Assembly (NCBI RefSeq): GCF_937888285.1
Contig: NZ_CALART010000034.1
Span: 1 to 19,297 of the forward strand
Direction: 5' to 3'
Length of the DNA stretch: 19,297 bases
Source: an uncultured Aquimonas sp.
GTDB taxonomy: Bacteria; Pseudomonadota; Gammaproteobacteria; Xanthomonadales; Xanthomonadaceae
Shown one piece after another: positions 19,199 to 19,297 of this stretch. The notes beneath the pieces are model-generated. The model had not been told where the DNA came from and searched no databases. It saw nothing but the letters and a program-made list of their open reading frames with translations. Position 1 is the first letter of the stretch; each line of letters opens with the position of its first letter. Made by a program: the position numbers and the translations under genes.

Positions 19199-19228
19199 CG
19201 CGGACGAGGGGTGGCCTTTCTTTTGGTT

Positions 19229-19256
19229 ACTTTTCTTTGGCCACTCAAAGAAAAGT
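19229..19256. repeat. A/T-rich hairpin ACTTTTCTTTG-GCCACT-CAAAGAAAAGT
   Basis: A perfect 11-bp stem with a 6-nt loop. It is preceded by GGCCTTTCTTTTGGTT and followed by GACTCGGG. This block is a frequently repeated intergenic motif in xanthomonads. It is strikingly A/T-rich against its surroundings and could end transcription entering from either side, but it lacks a classic GC stem plus U-run. Confidence 0.7.
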
Positions 19257-19297
19257 GACTCGGGCCGGCCGAAGGACGGACCGAAAGCTCTTGCTCT

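Larger units (their letters stand above)
18399..19297. other. Gene-poor, repeat-rich intergenic region
   Basis: About 900 bases hold no reading frame with codon bias, start context or recognisable protein content. Frames that stay open here translate to Arg/Pro/Ser-rich text typical of repeat DNA. I see diverged direct repeats (18549-18973), a heptamer tandem (18978-19005) and seven hairpins. Between 18399 and 18548 I see only a weak GGCGGC/GCCGCC pairing (18434-18456, no T-run), so no clear terminator for the ligase gene. Confidence 0.75.

Noticed and set aside
18385..19248. Minus-strand open frame of 287 codons in the right-end region
   Set aside because: Its translation consists of repeat-derived text (VIPAHAGIQ, KSEERRAKS) and runs through hairpins and tandem repeats; no domain is recognisable.

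Overview
The window is very GC-rich with strong third-position GC bias, which creates long spurious open frames on the opposite strand. Several signs point to a gammaproteobacterium of the Lysobacterales (Xanthomonadales; Lysobacter/Xanthomonas-like). There are GGGATTC-type heptad repeats at 2831-3038, tandem CGCTCTT heptamers near 18980, and a CTTTTCTTTG hairpin element at 19229-19256. CRP/Clp-type operator sites lie in front of the sugar genes. This placement rests on sequence style, not on a database search.

Left part (48-4145): nucleotide-sugar and polysaccharide genes. A polyprenyl-phosphate sugar transferase of the exosortase/PEP-CTERM-associated EpsB type lies on the minus strand. It is divergent from a UDP-sugar 6-dehydrogenase, which is followed by a UDP-glucuronate 4-epimerase-like enzyme. 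The divergent intergenic region holds a perfect TGTGA-N6-TCACA site. Two further sites of this type precede the epimerase, downstream of a ~208-bp element bounded by inverted repeats.

Centre (4171-15627): one giant gene for a 3818-residue hybrid NRPS-PKS. Its order is A-PCP-KS-AT-ACP-aminotransferase-C-A-PCP-C-PCP. I read the first A-domain code as DVQFVAHVVK (proline-like), the AT as malonyl-type (HAFH) and the second A-domain code as DILQLGMVWK (glycine-like). The simplest predicted chain is Pro + malonate, aminated in cis to a beta-amino acid, then joined to Gly. The terminal C-PCP has no A domain, and no thioesterase or reductase release domain is present.

Right part (15641-18398): three same-strand genes encode a left-handed beta-helix acyltransferase with a membrane-binding N-terminus, a free-standing 82-residue acyl carrier protein, and an AMP-forming acyl ligase. 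Together they form an activate-carry-transfer set. With the sugar genes they suggest, as a hypothesis, that a peptide/polyketide amide or acyl group is placed on a glycan or lipid-linked sugar.

Right end (18399-19297): about 900 bases with no credible gene. They are filled with diverged direct repeats, a 4x heptamer repeat and at least seven perfect or near-perfect hairpins, of the intergenic-repeat style common in this bacterial order. No tRNA, rRNA, CRISPR array or transposase gene was seen.
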